From DASYPQ01 sp041488095 (GTDB lineage Bacteria > Planctomycetota > UBA1135 > GCA-002686595): a DNA stretch of 64,000 nt. This document shows, piece by piece, positions 43,188-53,586 of this stretch; positions within the stretch are counted from its first letter, which is position 1, and the number at the start of each line of letters is the position of its first letter. The translations under genes were made by a program, and so were the position numbers. Location: NCBI GenBank assembly GCA_041488095.1, contig JBGPOP010000008.1, positions 1 to 64,000 on the forward strand. The letters are read 5' to 3'. The notes under the pieces are model-generated. The model did no database searches and was not told where the DNA came from. It was given only the letters and a program-made list of their open reading frames with translations.

Positions 43188-43529
43188 TCAGCCGGACTTC
43201 TTCTTCGTGGCCTTGACCGGCTTGGAGGCCTTGGGCTGGACGCCCGGAGCGGTCTCATCGGCCGCACCCGAGGCCGGCGCGGCCGGCGTCTCCGCCGCGG
43301 GCTTGACGGCGTCCTTCTCCGCGCTCTCGCCGCGCTTGTAGCTCTCGCTGCGGTAGTCGGTCTGGTAGAAGCCGCCGCCCTTGAACAGGATCCCGGCTCC
43401 GGGGCCGATCAAGCGCTCGAGCCTCGGCTTCTTGCACTGCGGGCACTTCGTCAGCGCCGGCTCGCGGATCGAGTGGAACACCTCGAGCTCGTGGCCGCAC
43501 GCCGCGCAGCGGTAATCGTAGGTCGGCAT
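43188..43529 (-). CDS. FmdB-family zinc-ribbon protein
   Basis: This 113-residue protein starts with the FmdB zinc ribbon: MPTYDYRCAACGHELEVF and TKCPQCKKPRLERLIGPG, supplying the CxxC...CxxC ligands. The rest is a low-complexity Ala/Pro/Lys tail with a lysine-rich end. FmdB proteins are putative regulators of unknown mechanism. It lies 7 bases downstream of grpE and closes the chaperone cluster, so it may be chaperone-related or act on RNA/DNA. Confidence 0.88.
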   Translation of the reverse strand: MPTYDYRCAACGHELEVFHSIREPALTKCPQCKKPRLERLIGPGAGILFKGGGFYQTDYRSESYKRGESAEKDAVKPAAETPAAPASGAADETAPGVQPKASKPVKATKKKSG

Positions 43530-43536
43530 CGCCCTC

Positions 43537-44121
43537 TCAGTCCGTCCCGGGATCCGGGAGCTCGGCTTCCTCGTCCGCAGGCTCGGTTTCGGGCTCGCCC
43601 GCCACGCGCACCTGCGCGGGGCGCAGGATCCGACCCTCGAGGGTGTAGCCGCGGCGCAGGATCGCGAGGATCTCGCCGGGCTCCCGGCCTCGCGCCTCGG
43701 CACGCGCGACGCAAGCGTGCAGGGCGGGATCGAAGCGTCCCTCGTCCGGCAGCGGGCGCACCCCCTCGCGTTCCAGCACGGAGAGCAAGGCTGTCCGGGT
43801 CGCCTCGACGCCCGCGTGCAGGCTCCTGCCCTCCTCGGTCGTGACCGGCGTCGCCAGCGCCATGTCGAGGTAATCGAGCACGAGCAGCAGGTCCCCGAGC
43901 AGCTCCTTCTTCTGGCGCGCGATCGCCGCGTCGATATCCCCTTGGAGCCGGCGACGCAGGTTCTGGTAGTCCGCCGCGGCGCGTTTCCAGCTGGCGAGGT
44001 ACTCGTCCCGCTCGCGTTCGAGGCGATCGAGCTCGGACTCCTCTCGCGCGCGTGAGGGCTCCGCCTGGCTCTCTCCGTGCTCGTCCGTCCCGGTCGGCTC
44101 CGTCGGTTCGTGGTTCTTCAT
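43537..44121 (-). CDS. grpE: Co-chaperone GrpE
   Basis: GrpE is the nucleotide exchange factor of DnaK. The 194-residue protein has an acidic N-terminal tail, a long helix (LDRLERERDEYLASWKRAA, DYQNLRRRLQ) that matches the GrpE dimerisation helix, and the beta domain with FDPALHACVARAEA and ILRRGYTLEGRILRPAQVRV, the C-terminal signature. It lies 19 bases downstream of dnaJ. No dnaK is found in the window. Confidence 0.93.
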   Translation of the reverse strand: MKNHEPTEPTGTDEHGESQAEPSRAREESELDRLERERDEYLASWKRAAADYQNLRRRLQGDIDAAIARQKKELLGDLLLVLDYLDMALATPVTTEEGRSLHAGVEATRTALLSVLEREGVRPLPDEGRFDPALHACVARAEARGREPGEILAILRRGYTLEGRILRPAQVRVAGEPETEPADEEAELPDPGTD

Positions 44122-44140
44122 CCGTTCCGCCTGGTTGCAC

Positions 44141-45280
44141 CTACTTGAACGTGCTCCGGATCCTCTCGAAGAACGACTTGTTTCCCGGGCGCTGCTCCTC
44201 GATCCGGGCGAACTCCTCCAGGAGCTGCTTCTGCCGATCGGTGAGCGAGGCGGGCACCTCGATGAACACGCGGACGAGCAGGTCGCCCCGGCTGCGATCC
44301 GCGCGGCCTCCGCGAGCATCGAGCTGAGGCAGGCCCTGGCCCCTCAAACGGAAGAGCTTGCCGTTCTGTGTCCCGGAAGGGATGTCGAGAGCCGCCCGTC
44401 CGCGCAGCGTGGGGATCTCCACTCCCTTCTTGCCCATCGCAAGCTGCACGAAGGTGACGGGCACCTCGCACATCAAGTCGGCTCCGTTGCGCTTGAAGAA
44501 CGGGTGCTCGACCTCGTGAACCATGCAGTACAGGTCGCCGCGCGGCGCAGCCGGATCGCCTGCATCGCCCTGTCCAGGGACGCGCAAACGCACGCCCTCC
44601 TCGATGCCGGGCGGGACGCTGATCTTGATCTCGCTCTTGCGGCTGGTCTTGCCCGCGCCGCGACAGACGCTGCAAGGTTGCTCGATCACCGTCCCCTGTC
44701 CACGGCAGTGCGGACAGGTCGTGGCCATGGTGAAGAAACCCTGATTGCGGTGGATCTGCCCGCGGCCTCCGCAGGTCGGGCAGGCGATCGCCGAAGTGCC
44801 GGGCTTCGCGCCGCTCCCCTGGCAGGAGACGCAGGGCTCCAGGCGCTTGAGCGACACCGTGCGATCGACCCCGTTGTCGATCTCCTCCAGCGAGAGCTCG
44901 ATCGCGATCTTGAGGTCGCGCCCCCGGTGCGGACCGTTGCGTCCGGCACCTCCGAACGCGTCCCCGAAGACGCCACCGCCGAAGATGTCCCCGAAGTGCC
45001 GGAAGATATCCTCGACGTTGGTGAACGTCGGTCCGCTGTATTGCCCGCCCGGACCAAAGGCGCTGGGACCGAACTGATCGTACTGGGCGCGCTTGCCGGC
45101 GTCGGAGAGCACCTCGTAGGCCTCGGCCGCCTCCTTGAAGCGCAGCTCGGCTTGCCGATCGCCTGGATTGCGATCGGGATGGTGTTTCAGTGCGGCCTGG
45201 CGGAAGGCCTTCTTGATCTCCTCCTCGCTCGCCGTGCGCTCGACGCCGAGGATCTCGTAGTAGTCGCGCTTCACGCCCAT
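44141..45280 (-). CDS. dnaJ: Chaperone DnaJ
   Basis: This 379-residue type I J-protein has a J domain with HPDRN (KHHPDRNPGD), a G/F-rich linker (FGGGVFGDAFGGAGRNG) and four zinc repeats: CVSCQGSG, CPTCGGRG, CPHCRGQG and CSVCRGAG. Then follow the C-terminal substrate-binding domains (CEVPVTFVQLAMGKKGVEIP). It delivers substrates to DnaK and stimulates its ATPase. ATG 45280 places the J domain at residue 4; upstream in-frame ATGs at 45301 and 45334 are less likely. It precedes grpE and follows groEL1 by 142 bases. Confidence 0.96.
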   Translation of the reverse strand: MGVKRDYYEILGVERTASEEEIKKAFRQAALKHHPDRNPGDRQAELRFKEAAEAYEVLSDAGKRAQYDQFGPSAFGPGGQYSGPTFTNVEDIFRHFGDIFGGGVFGDAFGGAGRNGPHRGRDLKIAIELSLEEIDNGVDRTVSLKRLEPCVSCQGSGAKPGTSAIACPTCGGRGQIHRNQGFFTMATTCPHCRGQGTVIEQPCSVCRGAGKTSRKSEIKISVPPGIEEGVRLRVPGQGDAGDPAAPRGDLYCMVHEVEHPFFKRNGADLMCEVPVTFVQLAMGKKGVEIPTLRGRAALDIPSGTQNGKLFRLRGQGLPQLDARGGRADRSRGDLLVRVFIEVPASLTDRQKQLLEEFARIEEQRPGNKSFFERIRSTFK

Positions 45281-45422
45281 CGCGGTTCCGCCGATCGCCA
45301 TCCCGAGGCCTCGGATCCACCGGCTCGGGCGCATCCCTCCAGGACGGCAGCCGAGCGGCGAGGCGGCGGGGTCTCGCCGCTGCGCCGCTCGCCGTTGGCG
45401 CTCGCTGCCGGAGGCGATCTTC

Positions 45423-47027
45423 TCAGGCCAGGCTGCCTTCGACCTTGGTCTTGTCCTCCTTGAGGTCGGTGACCATGGAGTCGGTGGTCAGGAGCAGGCC
45501 TGCGATCGAGGCCGCGTTCTGCAGCGCGCAGCGCACGACCTTGGCCGGATCCACGATGCCCGACTGGAACATGTCGGTGCACTCGGCCTTGAGCGCATTC
45601 CAGCCGATCGAGCCGCCCTTCTCGCGCACCATCTCGACGACCACGGCACCGTCCTCGCCCGCGTTCTGGGCGATCTGGCGCAGCGGCGCTTCGAGCGCCT
45701 TCTCGATGATCAAGGCGCCGAAGCGCTCGTCGCCCTTGAGCTTCAGTCCCTTGACCGCATCCACGGCGCGCAGGAGCGCGACGCCTCCCCCGGCGACGAT
45801 GCCCTCCTCGATCGCGGCGCGCGTGGCGTTGAGGGCGTCCTCCATGAGGTCCTTGCGCGACTTCATCTCGGCCTCGGTCTTGCCGCCGACCTTGATCACC
45901 GCGACGCCGCCCTGGAGCTTGGCCAGGCGCTCCTCGAGCTTCTCCCGGTCATAGTCCGACTTGGTGGCCTCGATCTGCACGCGGATCTGGGCCACGCGGT
46001 CGGCGATGTCCTTCTTGGAGCCTCTGCCGTCGATGATCGTGGTCGTGTCCTTGGTGACGCGCACCTTGCGGGCCGTGCCGAAGTGCTCCGGCTTGACCTT
46101 GTCGAGCGGCAACCCGATCTCCTCGGTGACCGCGGTGCCGCCGGTCAGCACGGCGATGTCGCCGAGGTAGGCCTTGCGGCGGTCGCCGAAGCCCGGGGCC
46201 TTCACCGCGCAGACATTGAGCACTCCCTTGAGGCGGTTGATGACCAGCGTGGCCAGGGCCTCGCCTTCGATGTCCTCGGCGATCACCAGCAGGGGCTTGC
46301 CGGTGCGGGCCGCGGCCTCGAGCACGGGCAGGAACTCGCGCACGTTCGTGATCTTTCGGTCGTAGATGAAGATCAGCGGATCCGCGAACTCGGTCGTGAG
46401 CTTGGAGAGATCGGTCGCGAAGTAGGGCGAGAGGTAGCCCTTGTCGAAGGCCATTCCCTCGACGACCTCGATCTGGGTTTCGAGTCCGGTCGCCTCCTCG
46501 ATCGTGATGACGCCTTCGTCGCCCACCTTCTCGAAGGCCCCGGCGAGCATCTCGCCCACGCTGGGGTCGTTGTTGGCCGCCAGGGAACCGACGTTCTTCT
46601 TCTCCTCACGCGACTTGACCTTGCGCGACTGGGCCTGGACCGACGCGACCGCGGCCTCGACGGCCTTGTCGATGCCGTTGCGCAGCTCGATCGTGCTGAC
46701 GCCGGTCGCCACGTACTTGAGGCCCTCGTTGAAGATGGCCGAGGCGAGCACGGTCGCCGTCGTGGTCCCGTCGCCGGCCACGTCGTTGGTCTTGTTGGCC
46801 ACCTCGAGAACGAGCTTGGCGCCCATGTTCTCGAAGGGGTCCTCCAGCTCGATCTCCTTGGCCACCGACACGCCGTCCTTGGTGACGGACGGTGCGCCGA
46901 AGGACTTCTGGAGGATCACGTTGCGGCCGGCGGGTCCCAGCGTGACGCGGACGGTCTTGGCGAGCTTCTCGATGCCCGTGCGCATCTTGGCGCGGGCGTT
47001 CTCGTCGAACAGGATCTGCTTGGCCAT
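45423..47027 (-). CDS. groEL: Chaperonin GroEL (paralogue 1)
   Basis: This 534-residue GroEL has the conserved ATP site (VTLGPAGRNVIL, DVAGDGTTTAT), SLAANNDPSVGEML, and the Asp of MEDALNATRAAIEEG, followed by GIVAGGGVALL. It lacks a GGM tail and ends KTKVEGSLA, as is common for secondary planctomycete GroELs. It folds proteins in a double-ring cage with GroES, which is not encoded in the window. It follows groEL2 by 103 bases. Confidence 0.96.
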   Translation of the reverse strand: MAKQILFDENARAKMRTGIEKLAKTVRVTLGPAGRNVILQKSFGAPSVTKDGVSVAKEIELEDPFENMGAKLVLEVANKTNDVAGDGTTTATVLASAIFNEGLKYVATGVSTIELRNGIDKAVEAAVASVQAQSRKVKSREEKKNVGSLAANNDPSVGEMLAGAFEKVGDEGVITIEEATGLETQIEVVEGMAFDKGYLSPYFATDLSKLTTEFADPLIFIYDRKITNVREFLPVLEAAARTGKPLLVIAEDIEGEALATLVINRLKGVLNVCAVKAPGFGDRRKAYLGDIAVLTGGTAVTEEIGLPLDKVKPEHFGTARKVRVTKDTTTIIDGRGSKKDIADRVAQIRVQIEATKSDYDREKLEERLAKLQGGVAVIKVGGKTEAEMKSRKDLMEDALNATRAAIEEGIVAGGGVALLRAVDAVKGLKLKGDERFGALIIEKALEAPLRQIAQNAGEDGAVVVEMVREKGGSIGWNALKAECTDMFQSGIVDPAKVVRCALQNAASIAGLLLTTDSMVTDLKEDKTKVEGSLA

Positions 47028-47105
47028 GGTTCTCTCGGTCCTTCTCGCTCGTTCTCTGTGTCGTGGTGTGTTCGTCTCAGCTTGGCGTCGGGCAGCCCGA
47101 TGACA

Positions 47106-47126
47106 CGGCCGGCCGTTGGCCGGCCG
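47106..47126 (-). terminator. GC-rich hairpin after groEL2
   Basis: CGGCCGGCC and its exact complement GGCCGGCCG with a GTT loop form a 9-base stem that begins 5 bases after the groEL2 stop. A second weaker hairpin (TCGGG/CCCGA) follows. No T-tract is seen. It may attenuate transcription into groEL1 or protect the groEL2 mRNA. Confidence 0.5.
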
Positions 47127-47130
47127 GGGG

Positions 47131-48792
<1,662 letters not shown>

Positions 48793-49134
48793 GGATCCTT
48801 CTTCTCTCGCTTCTCTGTCAGGGACTGCGTTGCCGGGGTGGGGACCGCCGCGAGCGGATGCGGAGCGGGCTCGTTCTTTCCCGGAGGTCGCTCAGGTGAG
48901 GACCGGGTGAGGCGCCCGCGTGAGCAAGAAAGGTGCCGCTCCGGAGGAGTCGCCCAAACCCTTTGGCTCCAGAGCATTCACGCGCCCTGACCCTCTCCGT
49001 GTCGCTGCCTCTTTGGCAGAACTCCTCCGAGCTTCGTAGCTCCTCTGCCAAGTTGACAGCGACGCCCCGGGCGAGATCCGGCCTTCGGCGACTTCGGCCT
49101 GTGTGATAGGTACTCGCTCATCCGCAAGACACCC
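48793..49134. other. Intergenic region upstream of groEL2 and the NPCBM gene
   Basis: This 342-base divergent intergenic region contains a 63-base nested palindrome (listed separately) but no canonical CIRCE element (TTAGCACTC-N9-GAGTGCTAA) and no convincing sigma32 or sigma70 promoter pair. TTGACA is seen at 49053-49058 on the plus strand inside the palindrome, but no good -10 follows. No gene is visible. Confidence 0.5.
49001..49063. promoter_or_regulatory. Nested palindrome, putative operator
   Basis: Outer arms GTCGCTG (49001-49007) and CAGCGAC (49057-49063) and inner arms TTGGCAGA (49013-49020) and TCTGCCAA (49044-49051) share one dyad centre (49032), with equal 5-base gaps on both sides. 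A further GAGCT-TCGT-AGCTC hairpin lies near the middle. It lies 209 bases before groEL2 and 72 bases before the NPCBM gene. It could be a dimeric or tetrameric repressor site, or an RNA hairpin. Confidence 0.5.
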
Positions 49135-50349
49135 ATGACCCTCTTCCAACTCCTCGCGCCGATCTCGCTCGCGTTTCACGTGATCGTCGGGATGCCACCG
49201 ACGCGCTCCGGCGCGCACGTCCTGCTCGAGACCCAGGCGGGGGCGGTCGAGATCCGCGATCTGGCCGGCTTCGAATGTGCCGATCCGCGCCAGCTCGGAG
49301 CTTGGATCGTGCGCTTCGAAGGACTCACCTTCCCGCTCGGGCCTGCAGCCGACGAGGAGCGCGCGGAGGTCACGTTGCCCGGTGGAGACCGCCTGTTCGG
49401 CCGCCTGCACGGCGGGCGCGCGGAGCTGATCGACATCGAGATCGCGGGCGGCGTGCACCTGGGCCTCGCTCTCGACGAGATCGCGAGCTTGGTGTTCCCG
49501 GCGCGCGTGCCGGCCCTGGGCTCGGTCGCACTGGCGCCACCCGCGGAAGGCGACCGCCTCTACCGACGCGCGGGCGGAGGTCTCGACGCGATCGACGGCG
49601 GCGTCGAGGAGTTCACGACCGACGGCGTGCGCATCCACGGCGAGAGCGTGGGCAGCAAGCTCGTGCCCTGGTCGGAGGTCGCAGCGCTGTTCGTCGAAGG
49701 CCCTGCTGGCGCGGGGACGGCGAAGCGCGCTGCGGGTCCGGGCGTCCCCATCACCGTCGACCTGGTCGACGGCAGCCGCCTGCGCGGCACGCTCGAGCGC
49801 CTTTCATCGGAGGGATGTCGCCTCACGACCCGGAACGGCGAGAGGGTCCTCATTCCGGCCGCGGCTCTCGCGCTCGCACTGGTCGACGACGGCGCGTTGG
49901 CGTTCCTATCCTCGATCCCGCCATCCGAGGCGCCGCCGAGCCTGCCCTTCGGCGACGACCTGGGCATGCGCTGGCCCCATCGCGTCGACCGTTCGGTGAC
50001 CGGGGCGCAGCTCCGCGCCGGGGGGAGGGCGTTCGCACGCGGTCTCGGCGTTCACGCGCCGAGCCGGATGGTGTGGAAGCTCGAGGGCGGCTGGAAGCAT
50101 CTGCGCGGCTCGGTCGCGGTCGACGACCAGGTCCTGCGCCTGCCCTCGCGAGGTTCGGTCGTCTTCCGCGTGCTCGTCGACGGCAAGCCGCGCTGGCAGA
50201 GCCGGGAGCTCCACGGCGGCGATCCGCCCACCGCGATCGGGTCGATCGACCTCGCGGGCGCAAAGGAGCTCGCGCTCGAGGTGGATCCGTCGGACGGCTC
50301 GAGCATCGCGGACCGCGCCGACTGGCTGCAGATCGTCTTGTGGCTCTGA
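49135..50349 (+). CDS. NPCBM/NEW2-domain exported protein
   Basis: This 404-residue protein starts with a hydrophobic segment that may be a signal peptide. The C-terminal 140 residues form an NPCBM-like sugar-binding beta sandwich: RAFARGLGVHAPSRMVWKL, VFRVLVDGKPRWQS, IDLAGAKELALEVD and ADWLQIVLW. The middle has repeated short beta segments (VDLVDGSRLRGTLERLS) that also occur in planctomycete proteins of this type. It probably binds carbohydrate at the cell surface or in the periplasm. It ends 7 bases before the convergent GGDEF gene. Confidence 0.78.
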   Translation: MTLFQLLAPISLAFHVIVGMPPTRSGAHVLLETQAGAVEIRDLAGFECADPRQLGAWIVRFEGLTFPLGPAADEERAEVTLPGGDRLFGRLHGGRAELIDIEIAGGVHLGLALDEIASLVFPARVPALGSVALAPPAEGDRLYRRAGGGLDAIDGGVEEFTTDGVRIHGESVGSKLVPWSEVAALFVEGPAGAGTAKRAAGPGVPITVDLVDGSRLRGTLERLSSEGCRLTTRNGERVLIPAAALALALVDDGALAFLSSIPPSEAPPSLPFGDDLGMRWPHRVDRSVTGAQLRAGGRAFARGLGVHAPSRMVWKLEGGWKHLRGSVAVDDQVLRLPSRGSVVFRVLVDGKPRWQSRELHGGDPPTAIGSIDLAGAKELALEVDPSDGSSIADRADWLQIVLWL

Positions 50350-50356
50350 AGCGCTC

Positions 50357-51454
50357 CTAGTGCGATCGCGGAAGGCTGCGGTAGTACACGCCCCGATCCC
50401 CGCCGCGGCTCTTGGCCTCGCGCAGGGCAGTCTCGGCGTGGGCGCGGAGCTCGGAGCACGCGGCGAGATCGCTTCCATCGAAGGTCTCGAAGCCCAGGCT
50501 GGCGCGGACCTCGATCCCGCCGGGCACGCCCTCGACCTGGCCGCTCTGGCCGTGGATCTCGTCCCTCAGTCGGCGCACGGCGTGCGCGGCGTCGATCCGA
50601 CCCGTGTAGGGGAGGAGCGCAGCGAACTCGTCGCCTCCAAGTCGCCCGGCCACGTCCTCGGCGCGAAGCGCGGCGCGGATTGCCGCGCCGACGCGCGCGA
50701 TGACGCGGTCGCCGACCGTGTGGTCGTAGTCCTTGTTGACCCGGCCGAAGCCGTCGAGGTCGATCAGCACGAGCGCCATCGGCAGACGGTGGCGCTCGGC
50801 CGCGGAGAAGTGCTCGACCAGTCGTTGTTCGAAGGCTGCGGGCCGCAACAGATCGGTGCGGTCGTCGTGGAGCGCGCGGTGGCGTAGCTCGGCAATCTCC
50901 CCCTGGGACCGAGCCAGGGAGAGCAGGCGCTCGATCCTCAACGCGAACTCCTCGGGGGGCGAGCCGCGGTGGACGAGGTCGAAGGACCCATGCGTGAAGG
51001 CGCTCGCCGCAAGCACCGCCCGGCGCGCGTCCCCGGCCTCGGCCACGAGCAACACCGGGACCGGGGTTCCCTCCCCACGCAGCCGTTCGATCTCCTCGAG
51101 CTCCGCGGACCCGCCCTCGGCCAGGGGGTCGAGAACGATCAGGTCCGGGCGCGAGCCAGCCAGGATTTCCCGGGTCGACCGCAGATCGGTGCTGTGCGCG
51201 ACCTGCCAGTTCCGCGCGGTCGCTCCCCCGAGCGAGGTGGACAGGCCTTCGCCGCGGTGGTCGCAGCACAAGATGAGGGGCGTGGGGCTCACAGGGGGCG
51301 CCGCTCCCCGCTGCCAGGTGGGGCTCCAGGTGGGACCGGCCAGAAAGTATATCCCTGCGCGAGGGTCCTCCCTGGGTGCCCTCTGCCGCGGAGGAGGCGC
51401 GCCGGGTCCGGCCGTCCCCTTGTCGGAAGAGCGCCGCGCTGGAGTGGGAATCAT
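50357..51454 (-). CDS. Receiver-like/GGDEF diguanylate cyclase
   Basis: The C-terminal 170 residues form a GGDEF domain with an intact active site (AGRLGGDEFAALLPYTG), preceded by ALVLIDLDGFGRVNKDYDHT, so it should make c-di-GMP. The N-terminal part resembles a receiver fold (PLILCCDHRGEG, PDLIVLDPLAEGG with a possible phospho-Asp, VPVLLVAEAGD). I use the ATG at 51454, which follows a G-rich tract able to act as a ribosome site; GTG 51292 would remove a Pro/Arg-rich leader of uncertain reality. It is divergent from rpsB, and its start abuts the rpsB promoter. Confidence 0.85.
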   Translation of the reverse strand: MIPTPARRSSDKGTAGPGAPPPRQRAPREDPRAGIYFLAGPTWSPTWQRGAAPPVSPTPLILCCDHRGEGLSTSLGGATARNWQVAHSTDLRSTREILAGSRPDLIVLDPLAEGGSAELEEIERLRGEGTPVPVLLVAEAGDARRAVLAASAFTHGSFDLVHRGSPPEEFALRIERLLSLARSQGEIAELRHRALHDDRTDLLRPAAFEQRLVEHFSAAERHRLPMALVLIDLDGFGRVNKDYDHTVGDRVIARVGAAIRAALRAEDVAGRLGGDEFAALLPYTGRIDAAHAVRRLRDEIHGQSGQVEGVPGGIEVRASLGFETFDGSDLAACSELRAHAETALREAKSRGGDRGVYYRSLPRSH

Positions 51455-51481
51455 TGACTGTCCCCCCCCTCCCGGTAGAAT
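51454..51481 (+). promoter_or_regulatory. rpsB operon promoter
   Basis: TTGACT (51454-51459), a 16-base C-rich spacer and TAGAAT (51476-51481) give five of six matches in each hexamer. It would start transcription near 51488 and yield a leader of about 190 bases before rpsB. Confidence 0.6.
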
Positions 51482-51487
51482 CCCGGC

Positions 51488-51675
51488 CCGCCTTTGCCGG
51501 CCACGAGCCGTCCGGTTTTCCCCGGCCGGTCCGAATCCCGTCCCTTCCGGTCGGGCGCCGCAAGCGGCAGGACGCCCGCTCCGGAGGGCGCCACCTGCCC
51601 GGGGAGGCGACTCGCGCCCGGCGCGGATCGCCCCCTCGAAAGGGGGAAGGCACCGCCCGGAGCGAACCCGTTTCC
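51488..51675 (+). promoter_or_regulatory. Structured 5' leader of rpsB
   Basis: This leader has several stable stems: CCCCCT-CGAA-AGGGGG (51631-51646), 30 bases before the ATG, and GGGCG (51553-51557) pairing with CGCCC (51573-51577) around an inner GCCG-CAAG-CGGC. In other phyla S2 represses its own mRNA through a leader. Whether this one does is inference. No Shine-Dalgarno lies at the standard distance from the rpsB start. Confidence 0.4.
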
Positions 51676-52587
51676 ATGGACCAAGTCACCGTACAAGAGC
51701 TCATCGATGCAGGTGTGCACTTCGGATGCCGCGTGTCGCGGTGGAATCCGAAGATGGCGCCGTTCATCCACGGCCGCCGCAACCTCATCCACATCATCGA
51801 CCTGCGCGAGACGCTGAGAGGCGTTCTGCGTGCTCAGAACCTGCTCTACCACCTTGCTGCCGAGGGCTCGACCATCCTGTGGGTCGGCACGAAGCGCCAG
51901 GTCAAGGGCGTGATCCAGGAGGCCGGCCAGCGTACCGGCATGCCCGTCGTCACCGAGCGCTGGATCGGCGGTACGCTGACCAACTTCTCGGTCATCCGCA
52001 GCCGGCTCAAGCGCCTCGAGGAGCTGGAGAAGATGGAGGACGACGGCAGCGTCAGCCAGCTCTCGAAGAAGATGCTGTCGAGCATGCGCCGCATGCGCCG
52101 CAAGATCACCCGCAACCTGGGCGGCATCCGCGAGATGACCGGCATGCCCGGAGCGATGGTCGTCGTCGATCCCGCGCGAGAGGCGAACGCGGTGCGCGAA
52201 GCGCGCCGGATGGGAGTCGCCCTGATCGGCGTCCTCGACACCGACTGCGATCCCGCCTCGGTCGACATCGTCATCCCGGGCAACGACGACGCGCTGAAAG
52301 CCGTGCGCCTGCTCATCGAGCAACTCGTCACCTCGGTCGAGGAAGGCTCCGCCAACCATCGCGAGAGCGTGGCCTCGATGGGATCCGCGGAGAAGCGCGA
52401 CGAGGCGCTCCCCGCCGGCGACGAGCCGCGCCCGACGCGCGGCCAGCGTCTGCCCGAGGGAATGGCGGCGCGCCTGGTCGGCGGCGGCAAGACGGCCGCG
52501 CTCCTCGACGTCGAGGACGAAGAGGGGCCGGCCGTCGGGCTCGCCGATCCACGCGTGGCCAAGCTCACTGAGGAAGAGCCGGGCTAG
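51676..52587 (+). CDS. rpsB: 30S ribosomal protein S2
   Basis: S2 binds the 30S head-platform junction. The 303-residue protein shows AGVHFGCRVSRWNPKMAPFI, LWVGTKRQVKGVIQEAG, ERWIGGTLTNFSVI, MPGAMVVVDPAREANAVREA and IGVLDTDCDPASVDIVIPGN, all S2 signatures. It carries a C-terminal extension of about 70 residues after VTSVEEGS that is charged, Pro/Gly-rich and unlike the usual 230-260-residue S2. It leads the rpsB-tsf-pyrH-frr operon. Confidence 0.96.
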   Translation: MDQVTVQELIDAGVHFGCRVSRWNPKMAPFIHGRRNLIHIIDLRETLRGVLRAQNLLYHLAAEGSTILWVGTKRQVKGVIQEAGQRTGMPVVTERWIGGTLTNFSVIRSRLKRLEELEKMEDDGSVSQLSKKMLSSMRRMRRKITRNLGGIREMTGMPGAMVVVDPAREANAVREARRMGVALIGVLDTDCDPASVDIVIPGNDDALKAVRLLIEQLVTSVEEGSANHRESVASMGSAEKRDEALPAGDEPRPTRGQRLPEGMAARLVGGGKTAALLDVEDEEGPAVGLADPRVAKLTEEEPG

Positions 52588-52679
52588 CCGGCACCCGTCG
52601 CCGCGCGGACCCGATCGGCACAGCGCGCGTCCGTGCGGCACGACTCGGACCCCATCCCCACTCCGATCCCTGGACGAAC

Positions 52680-53522
52680 ATGGCCATCACATCCGAAATG
52701 GTGCGCGACCTGCGCGAGCGGACCGGCGCCGGCCTCATGGAGTGCAAGCGCGCGCTCGAGGCCGCCCAGGGCGACTTCGAGGGCGCCGTCGACCACCTGC
52801 GCAAGCAGGGGCTCAAGACCGCCGACAAGAAAGCCGACCGCGAGACGGGCGAAGGACGGCTGTACGCCTGGGTCGGACCCAAGGCGCGCGTCGGCAGCCT
52901 CGTCGCGCTGACCTGCGAGACGGACTTCGTCGCGCGGACCTCCGACTTCGGGAAGCTCGTCTACGAGCTGGCCGAGATCGTGGCCGAGAAGAAACCCTCG
53001 GATTCCGAGGCCTTGGCGAGCCTGGCAACGAAGGACGGCGCGACCGTCGGCGAGACCATCAAGCAGCTGGTGGGGAGGATCGGCGAGAACATCCGCATCG
53101 CCAGGATCGCCCGCCTCGAGAACATGAAGGGCCGGATCGGCGCCTACGTCCACCACGACGGCCGGAAGGGTGCACTCGTCTCGGTCACCACGGAGGCCGA
53201 CGAGGACAAGGTGGGCGAGGCGCTGAAGGAGCTGTGTCAGCACATCGTGGTCTTCAACCCGAGCGCCACCCGGCGCGAGCAGGTTCCTCAGAGCTTGGTC
53301 GAGCGCGAGCGCGCGATCTACCTCGAGGAGGTCAAGTCGCGGCCGCCTGAGATGCAGGAGAAGATCGTCGCGGGCAAGCTCGAGAAGTTCTACGCCGACC
53401 ACGCCCTGACCGAGCAGAAGTGGATGAAGGACGACTCCAAGACGGTGCAGACGATCGTCGAGGAGAAGCTCGGCAAGGGCTCGCGGATCGAGGCCTTCGC
53501 GCGCTGCCAGATCGGGAAGTAG
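52680..53522 (+). CDS. tsf: Translation elongation factor Ts
   Basis: EF-Ts exchanges GDP for GTP on EF-Tu. The 280-residue protein begins with the UBA-like domain (MVRDLRERTGAGLMECKRAL) and has the signature TDFVARTSDFGKLV, then the dimerisation domain with ARIARLENMKGRIGAYVHHD and a C-terminal helix. It follows rpsB by 92 bases, in the usual bacterial order. Confidence 0.97.
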   Translation: MAITSEMVRDLRERTGAGLMECKRALEAAQGDFEGAVDHLRKQGLKTADKKADRETGEGRLYAWVGPKARVGSLVALTCETDFVARTSDFGKLVYELAEIVAEKKPSDSEALASLATKDGATVGETIKQLVGRIGENIRIARIARLENMKGRIGAYVHHDGRKGALVSVTTEADEDKVGEALKELCQHIVVFNPSATRREQVPQSLVERERAIYLEEVKSRPPEMQEKIVAGKLEKFYADHALTEQKWMKDDSKTVQTIVEEKLGKGSRIEAFARCQIGK

Positions 53523-53586
53523 GCGCGGGACTGCGGCCGGATCCGCGATGATTCCGGGGGGACCCGGCGCAGACGGGGAGCGGATG

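Noticed and set aside
48793..49134. CIRCE element upstream of groEL2
   Set aside because: No TTAGCACTC-N9-GAGTGCTAA is present. The palindrome found has different arms and spacing.
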